Shown: positions 1 through 9,672, numbered from the stretch's first letter. The stretch: DNA of 16,625 nt from Thalassiosira profunda (GCA_036939355.1 JALLAP010000201.1:1-16625), one strand, 5' to 3'. A program made the numbers and translations. The notes: a model not told the origin generated them from the sequence alone.

Positions 1-1510
1 TATTCCAAAGATCGACCAGCGAGTTGTATTTCACAAAGGTCTTCTTCTTTCTGTCAAAATTGCTGTCATCCTTGAAGTGCTTTGTTGCAAATTTCACTCT
101 GAGGCCCATCGTCCCTTTGCCAGGCTCCCGCCCCTTGTCAAATTCATTTGGCACCAAGTTTGGACAGTGGTCGTTTGTGTGGCGCCACCGGGCCTCGTAC
201 GAATGCCGGCACATGCTCTTGGGTGGAAATGAGTGAGAAGGTGTTGCTTTTCGTTCGCCCATGTCAGACATCATGTATTGCACTCACCGCCATCCACGTT
301 ATTGGGTCTTTCTGTCGCGTCGAAAAGAAGCAAGGAGGGATTAGAATTGGCAAGCAGGATGCAGAAAAACAAAAGAGGATGGCCAAGAAGCTGCGTCGTT
401 TCAGTGCGCCGATATGAAAAGTTACTTGGCAAGGTTCATCGATCACGTCTTTTTCAGACAGAGATAACAGTTTGTTTCATCACGAACGACAAGCAACATT
501 GGACATCTTCCCAAACAACATAATAGGCAAAATAGTGCACTCACTATCATCACAATCGGGAGAAAGTCTTCCTGCGGCACGCCGTCCCACATTGCAGCTG
601 CTTCGTGGTGAAATCTCCAAGATGCAGGATTGTGCTTCCCCCACGGCGCTTGCAGGAGCATGCCCGTTGGCGCTTTCCTTCCCACTGAAAGACGTGTCCG
701 TGCCTTGTTCACGCAGTTCAGTTTCAGCAACTTGTTCAGGAGGTTGGTTGCCGAATTGAATATCCCGGCCGGCCCCATCAGCCGACGCTCCGGCGGTACC
801 TTCTGTCGAAACTCTCTGCATCTATCCAACCCGGCAATGTGCGTGCGATTGTCATACATCATTTGGATATCCTCCAACGACGGCAATGCAGCCACTTTGC
901 GCTCGTGAACGTTCTGGGACGATTTCTTTGCTGCCTGTGCTTGCCCCACAGTGATGGAGGGGACGAATCCAGCGGCAACATCGACCCCTGCCCTTCTCAG
1001 AATGTCCGCCGGTTCCATCGAATATGTTGTATGTGCATTGAGTATTTCCCCCTTCGCGGCCCGGGGTGCTCGAGGTGCTGGACCGAACCGCTGATCCCTT
1101 GCCGTTTCTATGTGCTCTTCTCCTCCCCCCTCATTGTATTCATAGGCGGCATGTAGTGCATCCGACGCCATCGAATTCACCAGGGATGCATCCTCCAACA
1201 ACTCTCCCTCAATCGCCTTCAGCCGCATCACAAATTCATCGTGATATGAGATCAATATGACCTGCGTGATCAGAGTGAGGATCAGCAGCAGCGACAGTAC
1301 CCATGCGGTGCGCGTGCTATTGAAGAGCTGCCGTCGCTGCTGCGGCTGTGGTGGAGGCGGCGACCTCCTCCTGATGGCAGGCGACTTTGCCCCACGGACT
1401 CGCTGCGGCTGCGGTGGAGGCGGCGACCTCCTTCTGCTGGTAGACGACGTCCCGCGGACTCCGTTGGAGCCGTTGGATTTGTACTCCTTTATCGCGTCTT
1501 TCAGTGGCAT
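1..1510 (-). CDS. Sulfotransferase-like type II membrane protein (3' partial, 3 exons seen)
   Basis: Exons on the minus strand are 1510-545, 311-288 and 217 to the left edge, where the gene runs off. The first ATG is at 1510; the triplet just upstream in frame is GTG. The protein has a basic, proline-rich N-terminus with two RRRSPPPPQPQ copies (about residues 26-36 and 47-57), one membrane span (about 69-89), and then a lumenal domain. That domain carries the P-loop-like GPAGIFNSATNLL, like the 5'-phosphosulfate loop of sulfotransferases, then WGKHNPASWRF. Splicing joins LPIVMI, KDPITWMA and SMCRHSYEARW. All three junctions are phase 0 with GTGAGT donors. The order of motifs resembles Golgi sulfotransferase-like proteins that are numerous in diatoms, so a role in sulfating polysaccharide or glycoprotein with PAPS is inferred; the acceptor is unknown. 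The C-terminal part is missing from the window. It shares a divergent promoter with the dehydrogenase at 1821. Confidence 0.8.
288..311 (-). other. 24-nt microexon of the sulfotransferase-like gene
   Basis: The 24 bases encode KDPITWMA. They are preceded on the minus strand by an intron of 233 nt (544-312, GTGAGT donor, CGACAG acceptor) and followed by one of 70 nt (287-218, GTGAGT donor, CCCAAG acceptor). Both flanking junctions are phase 0. The KDP-TWM motif continues directly into SMCRHSYEARW of the next exon, so the microexon is needed for an intact domain. Confidence 0.8.
1340..1439 (-). repeat. 63-bp-period in-frame duplication encoding two RRRSPPPPQPQ copies
   Basis: Two nearly identical stretches begin at 1340 and 1403, exactly 63 bases (21 codons) apart. 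Each encodes RRRSPPPPQPQ in the cytosolic tail of the sulfotransferase-like protein, just before its membrane span. The duplication preserves the reading frame. PPPP next to a basic run could bind SH3/WW-type partners or aid Golgi sorting; that is speculation. Confidence 0.75.
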
Positions 1511-1820
1511 CACTCTAACAGCGCCATTGCAATTGCATCCCCGTCACCCCGCAGCGTACCCTGTGCCGTCGTCGAGAGGGTGGCGGCGGCCCTCCCGTTG
1601 AATCTGCTCACCGCAACGGCTCCTCTTCTTTTAGCTCTCTCCGCTTACAGAGAATTTAGTGCCAGCATGCTTATTGTGGTGCACAGTCTTTAAGTTGTGA
1701 ACAATAATCTCCGCAAATTTGCGGTTGGACACTAATAAAGATTCATCCAATTTCCGCTCGCTCTGCCTCCTCTGGCTCCTCCCCACGCCACGCACTTCGG
1801 CACCTCGACCTGGCTACTGG
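1511..1820. promoter_or_regulatory. Divergent promoter between sulfotransferase-like and SDR genes
   Basis: About 310 bp separate two divergent start codons. No open gene is seen. The stretch holds a perfect 14-bp palindrome CCGCAAATTTGCGG at 1711-1724, a TAATAAAG element near 1733 and a CCAAT at about 1746. The last two could serve as core elements for the rightward gene, but transcription starts cannot be placed. Confidence 0.5.
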
Positions 1821-3114
1821 ATGGCGCCGCTTGGCCAGGACATAGCCCCTGCCCGTCTCCTTCTGATGGCCACGATGGTCCCTTCTCGCGGCCATGCATA
1901 CCATTTTCTCCGCGCTGTCGCCCTGTGCGCCGTCCTCCACACGCACAACTTGGTGCATGCACTGAGCTCGATCGCCTCGACCGCCGTTGACACGTACACC
2001 GTCCCTAACTTGGGCGGCCGCGTTGCAATCGTCACCGGCGCGTCGCGTGGCATCGGAAAGGGCATCGCTCTAGAGCTAGGCCGGGCCGGTATGACCGTAT
2101 ACGTCGCCTCTCGCAGCTCCCGGTCCACCGGATTCATATCCAGCGAGCGAGATTTGGGAGAGGCCAATCGAGATTGCACCGTCGAAAGCACCTGCGACGA
2201 GATAAACGCCATGCCCGGAGAGGGCAGCGCGGTGCCCGTGGCGATGGACGTCTCCAACGATGACGAAGTGGCAGCGCTCGTTGCAAAGGTGGAAAAGGAA
2301 TGCGGGCGCCTGGATGCAATCGTTTGCAGCGCATTCACAACGCCCCCCAATTTGAACGATGCATCCTTCCGGGACGACTTTTGGAAGCAGGGGGGCGCAA
2401 TGTGGGACGCTTGCAATAACGTGGGCCTACGGGGTTCTTATATCACTTGCTGCGAGGGCGTGCCGCTTTGCATCGACACAGCCAAAAGCAAGGGAACTCG
2501 ACCGCTCCTTGCGCTCTTATCCAGCTTTGGGGGCAAAAGTTATACATTCAATGTGGCGTACGGGGTGGGAAAGGCCGGCGCAGACCGACTTGCGTCGGAT
2601 ATGGCTGTACAATTGAGCAAGCACAACGTGGATACTGTTTCATTGTATCCCGGAGTAGGTGAGTGTCGCAGTCTACATTGAACATTCTACACCTTGTGTT
2701 GTGCTGATGACGCAAATGCCCTGCATGGCAGTTCAAACGGAGGGGAATGTGGAGATGGACAAACGAGGGGAGTGGAAGGAAGCGTCGGGAGGGCTGGATC
2801 TAAGCATGGGTGAATCTCCTCGATTCACGGGACGTGCGCTAGCGACGCTGCTGGCAAAACCTGAATTGACCAAGGAGAGGTCGGGGGATGTGGTGGTGGT
2901 GTCAGAGCTAGCAAAGGAACTGGGGTTTACAGACATTGACGGACGCGTGCCGCCGAGCATTCGCAATTTGCAATTCATTCTACCGGGCTTCGTCTTCCCG
3001 CAGATCGAGAAGGAAAGTGGAGCGTCACTGCCGGCCTGGGTGACGGAAAACGTACCCGATTTCTTGCTTCCGTGGTTCGTTTTCTCCGGCGGACCGCCAC
3101 CGACAGTTGATTGA
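1821..3114 (+). CDS. DHRS1: DHRS1-type short-chain dehydrogenase/reductase, 2 exons
   Basis: Exons are 1821-2658 and 2732-3114; the 73-nt intron (GTGAGT...GGCAG) splits a valine codon and restores YPGVVQTEG. The spliced product is 406 aa. It shows the Rossmann motif TGASRGIG (72-79), the structural Asn in NNVGLRG (199-204), catalytic Ser in LLSSFGG, and YGVGK (Y247, K251), so NAD(P)H-dependent carbonyl or alcohol chemistry is expected. FWxxxxxMWDxxNNVGLRG and the late LGFTDIDGR segment match DHRS1 more than generic SDRs. The N-terminus is about 60 residues longer than DHRS1 and contains a hydrophobic FLRAVALCAVLH stretch, so ER entry or anchoring is likely. ATGs also occur at 1866 and 1875. 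The one at 1875 has the best start context (A at -3, G at +4), so the true protein may be 388 aa. The substrate is unknown. Confidence 0.88.
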
Positions 3115-3419
3115 ATCCATCCTGGCAGCGTGCGTTGCACTTATGCTGGCTAGTGGGGTTGAAAGTGTTGGCCAAACAACAAAGACACTCAGCGGCAAGT
3201 TTACGTACGTACTTTTTCTACCTCCTACATACATCATTCCGCTTCCATTCCGAATGCACCGCTCCCGCTCGCTCCTCCGCCCCGCGCCCCGCCGGCCACC
3301 ATTTCCGTGCCCCCACGGCCCCCTGCCTAGCCCCGTCCGATAGACTCTATACTGTCGTCCTACGTTGCGGGTGCATTTATCGCATTTACAACTCTTCCTG
3401 AGGATACCGAGACTGAGTT
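3115..3419. other. Intergenic region with C-rich tract
   Basis: No gene is visible in these 305 bp between two rightward genes. They hold the 3' UTR of the dehydrogenase and the promoter of the phosphatase. From about 3231 to 3340 the plus strand is strongly pyrimidine-rich with C-runs of 4-5 at 3280-3283, 3287-3290, 3310-3314, 3319-3323 and 3331-3334. Confidence 0.6.
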
Positions 3420-4288
3420 ATGTCGACACAACTTTTGGTGCACGCGCGTCGAATTGCATTGGGAGGAACTTCGGGGCTGACCGGCTACGCCGCCTACAAG
3501 AGCCAAACAGATCCCGTTCATCTCTTCTGGGTGAGTGTCAGAGAGTGAAGCACATACCTCGTTGCTTGCATTTGCATTTGCCAATGCATTTTGCTTCACG
3601 TGCACCGCAGGACCTCGATCACACCATCCTCTGCTCAATCAGCCCCATCCCCGACAACGATATCAATGGCGAGGAAAGCATAGGTACCACTGTATCGAAA
3701 TGCCCCTTCTCTCTCAATTCAATGCTGCCATCTCCGCCGCCCTTGGAGAAATTTGAGCAGGTAGATGACGACTTTGACTTTGATCCCCAGACGCTATCTC
3801 CCAACACCCGCACTTATTTCCGTCCTGGCGCACAGACTGCTCTGAAGTTGTGTTCATTCTTCGGCGTAAATCATGTTTACACTGCTGCCCAGGAGAGCTA
3901 TACAAACAACATTCTCGCTGAGTTGGATCCAGACAAAAGCTTGTTCGGGCCGAGAGTGTTGCATAGAGACCAATACCCACAAATTGTGAAAGAGGGGAAG
4001 AATCTGGAAGTGGCAACTGACAACATGCACCGGGCAGTTTTGTTTGACGATAGAGAGAGAAACTTCAAGCCGCAACGCTACGAAAATGGAGTTGTAGTTG
4101 TCCCTTTCACGCCCGAGAGAGTTGCAAATTGCCACGGATGGGACGGCTACATGGAAGAGCTGCAGGAGATGGGACGACTGGCTTTGATCTCACTCTGGAG
4201 TCACGTCCATTTCAGCGGAGACGCGAGGAAAGTGGTCAGTTGGGTCCGCAACTGGAAGGAAGGAAAAAAGGAGGATGCAAAGAGCTAA
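3420..4288 (+). CDS. HAD-superfamily FCP1/TIM50-like phosphatase, 2 exons
   Basis: Exons are 3420-3530 and 3611-4288. The 80-nt intron (GTGAGT...CGCAG, phase 0) lies directly before the catalytic motif, so splicing yields LFW-DLDHTIL. The product is 262 aa. HAD motif I is DLDHT (D38, D40), the nucleophile and acid/base pair. YTAAQESYTNNILAELDP (motif II Thr about 128) and VLFDDRERNF (D183, D184, motif III) complete the FCP1-like domain, with RPGAQ upstream as in NLI-interacting-factor phosphatases. Dephosphorylation of Ser/Thr in a protein is the family expectation. The 37-residue first exon is rich in Arg/Ala/Ser with no acids before the Asp near the intron, so a mitochondrial presequence, as in TIM50 relatives, is possible but unproven. 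Its stop lies 8 bp from the stop of the convergent DEX1-like gene. Confidence 0.82.
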
Positions 4289-4296
4289 CTGGACCG

Positions 4297-7200
4297 CTAG
4301 GATGTTCTTCCCAAAATGCCACCTCTGCTGCTTCCAAGCGTAAAGTCATCATCCTCTTCCCAATTGGGTTGGCGTTTGAACAACAGAATCGGTATGGCCG
4401 CCAGCACCAATGGCAAGCAGACGATGAGCCACAGCCCTCCCATGTAGTTGACATTCCATCCAATGTGAAAGGTGTCTTCGTACACGATGCCGTGGGTTGT
4501 GCGCAATACCACCGAGAATGCATAGTACCCGGGACCGTACGGAATTTGGATGCGCTCCGTGTAGACACCTGGATCATCGTAGGTGTGCGAAAAGACGGTG
4601 CGCTTGGCATTCATCCCGGCGCGAACGTCGACCTGATAGGTTCGTCCTGGATCCGCATCGCGCCGGCGATCAAAGATCTCAAAGGTTACTGGAACGTATA
4701 TGCCCAAAATGTCTCGGAACTGTCGCGAAATTGGATGAATGAAAATGCCCTGCGAAGACGAGAATCCGTGGGCTTGCGCATTGTGGCTGCCTGGAGCGCG
4801 CGAGACCCCGGCCGACCAGACGTTCAATGCGTGGTACGGGACCACATCCGACTCCAACGTGAGAATCTCTCCTTGGGAGGTTGTCACGACGAGATCGAGG
4901 CCGCCTGTGCCATGGACGTCGTCCGCCTGCACCATTGCTGGAATGGTATCGCCCACGTCAATTGTCTGTTCGCAAGCGGTGGCGCCTTCGATGATGTGCA
5001 GCGTTGAGCCGAGCGGTTGCACGACATGCACGCCCCGGCCAGCTCCGCCGTGTGGTCTGGGATTTGTCTCGCTTGCATCATATTGCCTGGCTGCGTCAAC
5101 GTTGATGGCGCGGATTGACGCTATAGTTTCCTCAGATATGCCGTGGATGCGATCGAGCCAGTGTTGTTGATTTTCGTGCAGGTCAATGAGCAATGGCTGT
5201 GGGATGGGAGATGTGTGCGAAATGCTCGATCCTCCCTCAACGGCAATTGGAAAGTGCGGAAGGTCATCGCCAGTGACTGCGTCGATGGCATAGAGACGAT
5301 ACTCTAGCACCTCGTGCTTGTCCGGTCGGCTGACGTGGTCTCGATCTGTCGTGGCGATCCGGGCGAGTAGAACAATGGCAAGCTTTCCCATTCCCTCCAC
5401 GTCTCCCATGCTCATCGGACTCGTCCCTCGAACCACATGAGCAACCTGACTCTTCAAATCCATTTCGTCCTCCTTCAGAAGACTTCGTGCCCACAGCACG
5501 TCTCCATCGACATCCAGGGACACGATGTCCCCTCCTGCATCGACGACAAAGACCTCCAGATTCGTGTTGCCAACAACGTCCTCAACGAGAACCTTTTGCT
5601 CAACGGGGTGTCGCATTTGCACGGGCCATCCGCTCCTCGATCCGTGCCATTGAACTTCCAGCGCATACACCAGTCCCATGCTCGTTCCAACAATGACGTG
5701 ATTCTTATCTCCTCCGTCGATCTTGGCTGCGACGGGAGTGGCCAATGCCCACGCGCCCACTGTGAAACAACGATGGCGTTAGACATTGCAACTGAGACGC
5801 GAGGTGCGACAAATGATGCTCACAACACTCACTTCCACTGCGTGAGTCGGAATTGATGCCGGCTGTTCCGCCTTTGGCAATGTCGCCAAGTGGAGCCGAC
5901 CAATCCGTCGACAAGTCCAACACCTCTTGGAGTGACCAGTACTTCCACCGGAGATTGTATCCCAGTATTGCCGACGCCACATACCTCCCTCGTTGTTCCT
6001 CCGTCTCATCCCCACCATCAGCATTAGCGTGCTTTCCAAAGCTCTTTCCCTTGGCCTTTGACGGATCCCTGCACTCATCCTCGTCAAAGTAATACGACAC
6101 GGCGCACAAAACCAACTCGTCAACGCGGTCTTCAGCCTTGGTGCTCGTTCCTGCATACGCCCGGGGCAGCTCCACCAACGAGCACGTCGACAGCAAGTGG
6201 GGCGGCAAACGCAGGTAGTTGGAATTGTGATAGTACTTGTCCTGCGCCTCCTGGTACTGATCGTACGAATCCCAGCCTTCCGGCGCCTCGGGCTTGTACA
6301 TGTCGTCGCCGTATCCGTAGCGGCCGTAATAGTCATCCATTCCATGAATTGGGTAATCTGGGTGATCGGCATCGTCCGGATCTGAGTGGATGGATTCCAC
6401 TGCACCATCCTCGTTTGAACCCAACTCATCCTCGTGATGTCGTTTCATGTCGTCGTACGGATAATAATCGTCTCCCCAATTCGCTCCCAGGTCCTGGCCG
6501 GTCGACTCGGTCCCATCGGGCGGCGCACCCATGCCGTCGTCGTACAGTCCGGGGTCCTCGTCGAAGTTGTAATCGTCTGCGTAGTGATCATGCGAACTTC
6601 CAGCCCCCGCATTGCTGTCTGGAAGGTCATGCACGTCGTGATTGGCCTCTGGCTCATCGATCACTTCCTGCAACCGTCGATGGGTGGCACTCTCATCCGA
6701 AACTCCCTCCCCATTCACATCCTCTCCGTCGCCCTTTTCGTCCTTCTCATCCTTTGCTTTCTCCTCTTTCTGGCTTTGCATGTCCTTCAATTTCCGCCTC
6801 TTCGCTAGGCCTTTCGCCATGTCGATATCCATGTTCAGCACGTCGCCCGACACGCCCCGCAACGCCTCCTCGTCGTGCTTTCCCCGCCACGACTCCTCGC
6901 CGGTCCCCGCGAAATACGTGTGATACGGCTCAAAGTCCTCCCACTTGGTGTGATTTTCCTGCGCAGTCGTAATCTCCATCGCCTTTGCCTCGCTCGTCTT
7001 GTTGATGGCCGTGTCGTACCATCTCTTGCGCACGTACAACCGCGGGATGGAGAGGCGGCGGTAGTACCTCCTCCGTCGCTGGTGTCGATTCATGTCCTCC
7101 TTGGAGTCGGCGTGCTCAAAGTCCAACCCGACCATGTGAAGGTTGCCGTCGTAATCTCCCAGGATGGCATCGGCAATCCCATCGCCCTCCACGTCGTGGA

Positions 7201-7932
7201 CAATTGGCGAAGTGTGATAGAACGACGAGCTTTCGAAGAGAAGTGGGAACTGCTCGTCCTCCTTCAACTGCTCGGCCGATTGCCCCTCCACCCCTCCACT
7301 GGATTTGCCACTCTCGGGATTGACGTCGCTGCGCGTTCCCATGCTGCTGCTCGGCGTCCACATTTCCAGCACCTCGTAATCCGTCGTGAGCAAAATTTGC
7401 CTCCCCGAGCCGGCGTCGAAATCGGGGTGCAGCGGGTAAATGATCGGGGCCGTGTGGGTGCCCACGCCCGTGTGCTGGCCATTTTGTGTCGTTCCATCGG
7501 ACTGCGCCGCAGTGCGGGAGGAGGCGCCGAAGTGGGCGCTGTGGGTGGACCCCAGCCGGAAGGAGAGGGGGCAGCGGGGGTCCTCCTCCTTCCGCTTCGA
7601 TGGCTGCCGCGTCACCTCGTTCTTGTGAATCCTGTTGGTGGGGCGAGATGTGAGCATCAATTTTATGTGAGCATTTGCAGATAAAGTGGATATTTGCAAA
7701 TGATATGCAACAAACATGGCAATTTTCTGGCAATGGACACTAACCTCCCCTCCGTGCCTCGTTGCTCCGCACCATCCTCCAAGATCCTCCGGGACACGAT
7801 TTCTTGATCGAAGGGGTCTGTGCGGTACGCAACATAGGGCCTTGATTTGGGATTGGCGTGCACCAAGTCGACCACCGCCAACAGCGCCACCCCTATTAGC
7901 GCCGCGACGGCTGTGGCGGCCGCGGACTGCAT
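4297..7932 (-). CDS. DEX1: DEX1-like FG-GAP/beta-propeller membrane protein, 3 exons
   Basis: Exons on the minus strand are 7932-7745, 7631-5833 and 5759-4297, with introns of 113 nt (GTTAGT donor) and 73 nt (GTGAGT donor); the product is 1149 aa. It opens with a signal peptide (alanine/leucine-rich to about residue 26, ending VHA). It contains FG-GAP-like blades (HTSPIVHDVEGDGIADAILGD about 202-222; further GDVEG and DVHGTGGLDLVV segments in the last exon), and one membrane span near 1103-1123, followed by a 26-residue cytosolic tail. This layout matches DEX1, the plant protein needed for pollen exine, whose homologues occur in algae. Between about 345 and 531 lies a low-complexity insert: first Lys/Glu-rich, then very rich in Asp, Tyr, His and Gly. 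It probably works at the cell surface or secretory pathway; calcium binding by DxDxDG-like loops is inferred. The gene is divergent from IMPACT and tail-to-tail with the phosphatase gene. Confidence 0.82.
6225..6790 (-). other. Acidic Lys/Glu then Asp/Tyr-rich low-complexity segment of DEX1-like protein
   Basis: Residues about 345-531 of the DEX1-like protein lack propeller motifs. The first part is charged (KEEKAKDEKDEKGDGED). The rest repeats DD, YY and GYG pieces such as MDDYYGRYGYGDDMY and NWGDDYYPYDD. The segment is likely disordered and extracellular or lumenal, strongly negative, and could bind cations. Confidence 0.7.
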
Positions 7933-8218
7933 GGCTTTGGCGCACAGCGGTCAACTGCCCACGCGCCTTTGTGGTGCTGTGCGGTTTGGGGAGACGGGGA
8001 GAAGCTGTGGGTCAGCGGGGCGGGCTCTCCCCCCGTGGGCCCCGCCTTCTAACAAATTCTACTTGCTTTGATCTGCATCAGCGGGGATTTTGCCCTCGAT
8101 CTTCGGGGAATGTCCACGAGGCCGTAGTCCTCTTCCTCACCTTGCCTTTTGTGTTGCCGTGTCAATTGTCACTTCTTGTCACGCCACACGCTCCTATCCT
8201 CATTGCCAGCCGAGTGCG
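7933..8218. promoter_or_regulatory. Divergent promoter between DEX1-like and IMPACT genes
   Basis: The 286 bp between the two ATGs contain no convincing gene. A 13-mer CGTGTCAATTGTC at 8158-8170, 49 bp before the IMPACT ATG, recurs with one mismatch in the divergent promoter at 12506. A weaker relative GGTCAACTGCCC is at 7949-7960, close to the DEX1-like start. Confidence 0.45.
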
Positions 8219-9241
8219 ATGGAGCAAGAGGTCCGAGAACGCCGCGCGGACGAGATCGAGGCGCTTCAAGCTTTCTACGGCGACGATTTGCAAAGGTCGC
8301 TGCGAGGAGATGATGATGTGACGAGCAGTGCATGTTGCGATGATGGTGCACCACCATCTGGCGAGGCCGCCGACGGTCGTGCCATACCGTTGGAGGGGCC
8401 GTGGTTCCTGCGCATACGCGACGACAGCGTAGATTGCGATGCGAGCAATGGCAAAAACTCGAGCTTGGGAACGCCCACTTTGGAGATTCGCCTGCCTCCC
8501 TGCTACCCGCTCGGTCAGGAGTGCCCTGAACCGATATTGCACAACGTCATGATGCAGCCACAATTGAAGCAACAACTGTTGGAGGAGCTAAAGGAAATGC
8601 ACGATAGTGAAATGGACATCGGTATAATGTGGGGAGAACGATGTCGAGAGGAGTTGGCGTCCGGTGAAATGTCAGGCCTGGAGAATGGAGATTGTGCAGA
8701 GGAAGACGATGCAAATTGCACAACGGATACAGCTGCCAAAAGCAACGATGACAGCAAAGAAGTGAAAACGTTCATTCCACCCACCACAAGATACAGCCAG
8801 CCGATACGGAACTTTCCTATTGACGTCATATCCAACCCAACATTTGAGCGCAAAATAGTACGGACCCCACCCTTCCATCCGCCCAAGTCCGGACCAGCGG
8901 AGCTCATGGTCGCTCACGTCTGTTCTGTAAAATGTATGGAGCACGTTCAATGGGCATTGGCGGAGTTGCTCAACGACAAGAAGATTGCAAAGGCTTCTCA
9001 CAATATGTTTGCGTATCGATTCACCAACGACGGCACTTTGATTTCCGACTGCGACGATGACGGAGAGAAGGGCTCTGGAAGCAAGCTCGCCGCGTTGCTG
9101 GATATGACGGGCGTGGAAAATGTGCTCGTGGTCGTATCGAGGTGGTACGGAGGGGTTCACCTTGGACCGGCACGGTTCAAGTGGATTGCCGGAGTTGCAA
9201 GGGATGGGCTGGTGCAGGGAGGGTTTCTTGAGGGAAGTTGA
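8219..9241 (+). CDS. IMPACT: IMPACT/YIH1-like RWD + UPF0029 protein
   Basis: Single exon of 340 aa. The open frame continues upstream of 8219, but no ATG occurs there, and MEQEVRERRADEIEALQAFYGDD is a normal RWD-domain start. The RWD domain (about 1-150) includes the ALQAFYGDD helix and the YPLGQECPEP segment near 96 that corresponds to the YPxxxP turn. An acidic linker (about 160-190) leads to a UPF0029/YigZ domain (about 215-336) with ENVLVVVSRWYGGVHLGPARFKW split over residues about 300-322. IMPACT/YIH1 proteins bind GCN1 and restrain activation of the eIF2-alpha kinase GCN2, so a role in translational control under amino-acid stress is inferred. The C-terminal Impact domain ends normally. 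The gene is divergent from the DEX1-like gene. Confidence 0.92.
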   Translation: MEQEVRERRADEIEALQAFYGDDLQRSLRGDDDVTSSACCDDGAPPSGEAADGRAIPLEGPWFLRIRDDSVDCDASNGKNSSLGTPTLEIRLPPCYPLGQECPEPILHNVMMQPQLKQQLLEELKEMHDSEMDIGIMWGERCREELASGEMSGLENGDCAEEDDANCTTDTAAKSNDDSKEVKTFIPPTTRYSQPIRNFPIDVISNPTFERKIVRTPPFHPPKSGPAELMVAHVCSVKCMEHVQWALAELLNDKKIAKASHNMFAYRFTNDGTLISDCDDDGEKGSGSKLAALLDMTGVENVLVVVSRWYGGVHLGPARFKWIAGVARDGLVQGGFLEGS

Positions 9242-9460
9242 TGAAGCTTCGTAAACGAAAAGCACACTTCATCCTTGCCACTTAACAAATCTATCCAAGA
9301 GCAGGAGCCGCATAGTCTCCTTGCTAGTACTGGTTCGTCTGCATTCGTCGTTGTTTCGTTGTGTGTGAGGTTGATCCTCCCTTCACATCAACATCATCAT
9401 CGACGCCGTGGGCTCCGTCGCTCATTTACTCCTCGTCAACAGACCCAAATTAGGTGGGGT

Positions 9461-9507
9461 GATCGATTGAGTCTGCTCTCGGTTGAGGTTGAGACTCAAT
9501 CCCGATC
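9461..9507. other. Hairpin-forming inverted repeat
   Basis: Arms GATTGAGTCT (9465-9474) and AGACTCAATC (9492-9501) pair perfectly over 10 bp around a 17-nt loop. GATC outside each arm extends the stem to 14 bp with a two-base bulge. It lies about 220 bp after the IMPACT stop, so it may be in its 3' UTR or in an independent transcript. Confidence 0.55.
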
Positions 9508-9672
9508 GGCACTTAACGTCGTATTAACGTGTCTGAGAACTGTCCGACCACCCTTCTCCAACGCACAGCCGTTTGCTTTGCGTTGAGCGTTGAAATGAAT
9601 TTGCTTCCATCTCTTGCGCCGCTTGGCGGGCGGCTTGGCGTCGACCGTCGACCAAACAACCGCCGCCTCCTC

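Noticed and set aside
1719..1820. Longer start for the dehydrogenase at 1719
   Set aside because: The codon there is TTG, not ATG; the first in-frame ATG is 1821.
4129..5007. Plus-strand frame of about 292 codons across the phosphatase end and DEX1-like last exon
   Set aside because: It overlaps two well-supported genes out of frame and has no domain.
6058..6972. Long plus-strand open frame (about 304 codons) opposite the DEX1-like gene
   Set aside because: It mirrors the Asp/Tyr/His-rich segment on the other strand, has low-complexity Pro/Arg/His composition and no family motif.
9275..9586. Plus-strand frame of 103 codons in the intergenic region
   Set aside because: It does not begin with ATG, has no known motif and overlaps the hairpin; no splice or promoter support.
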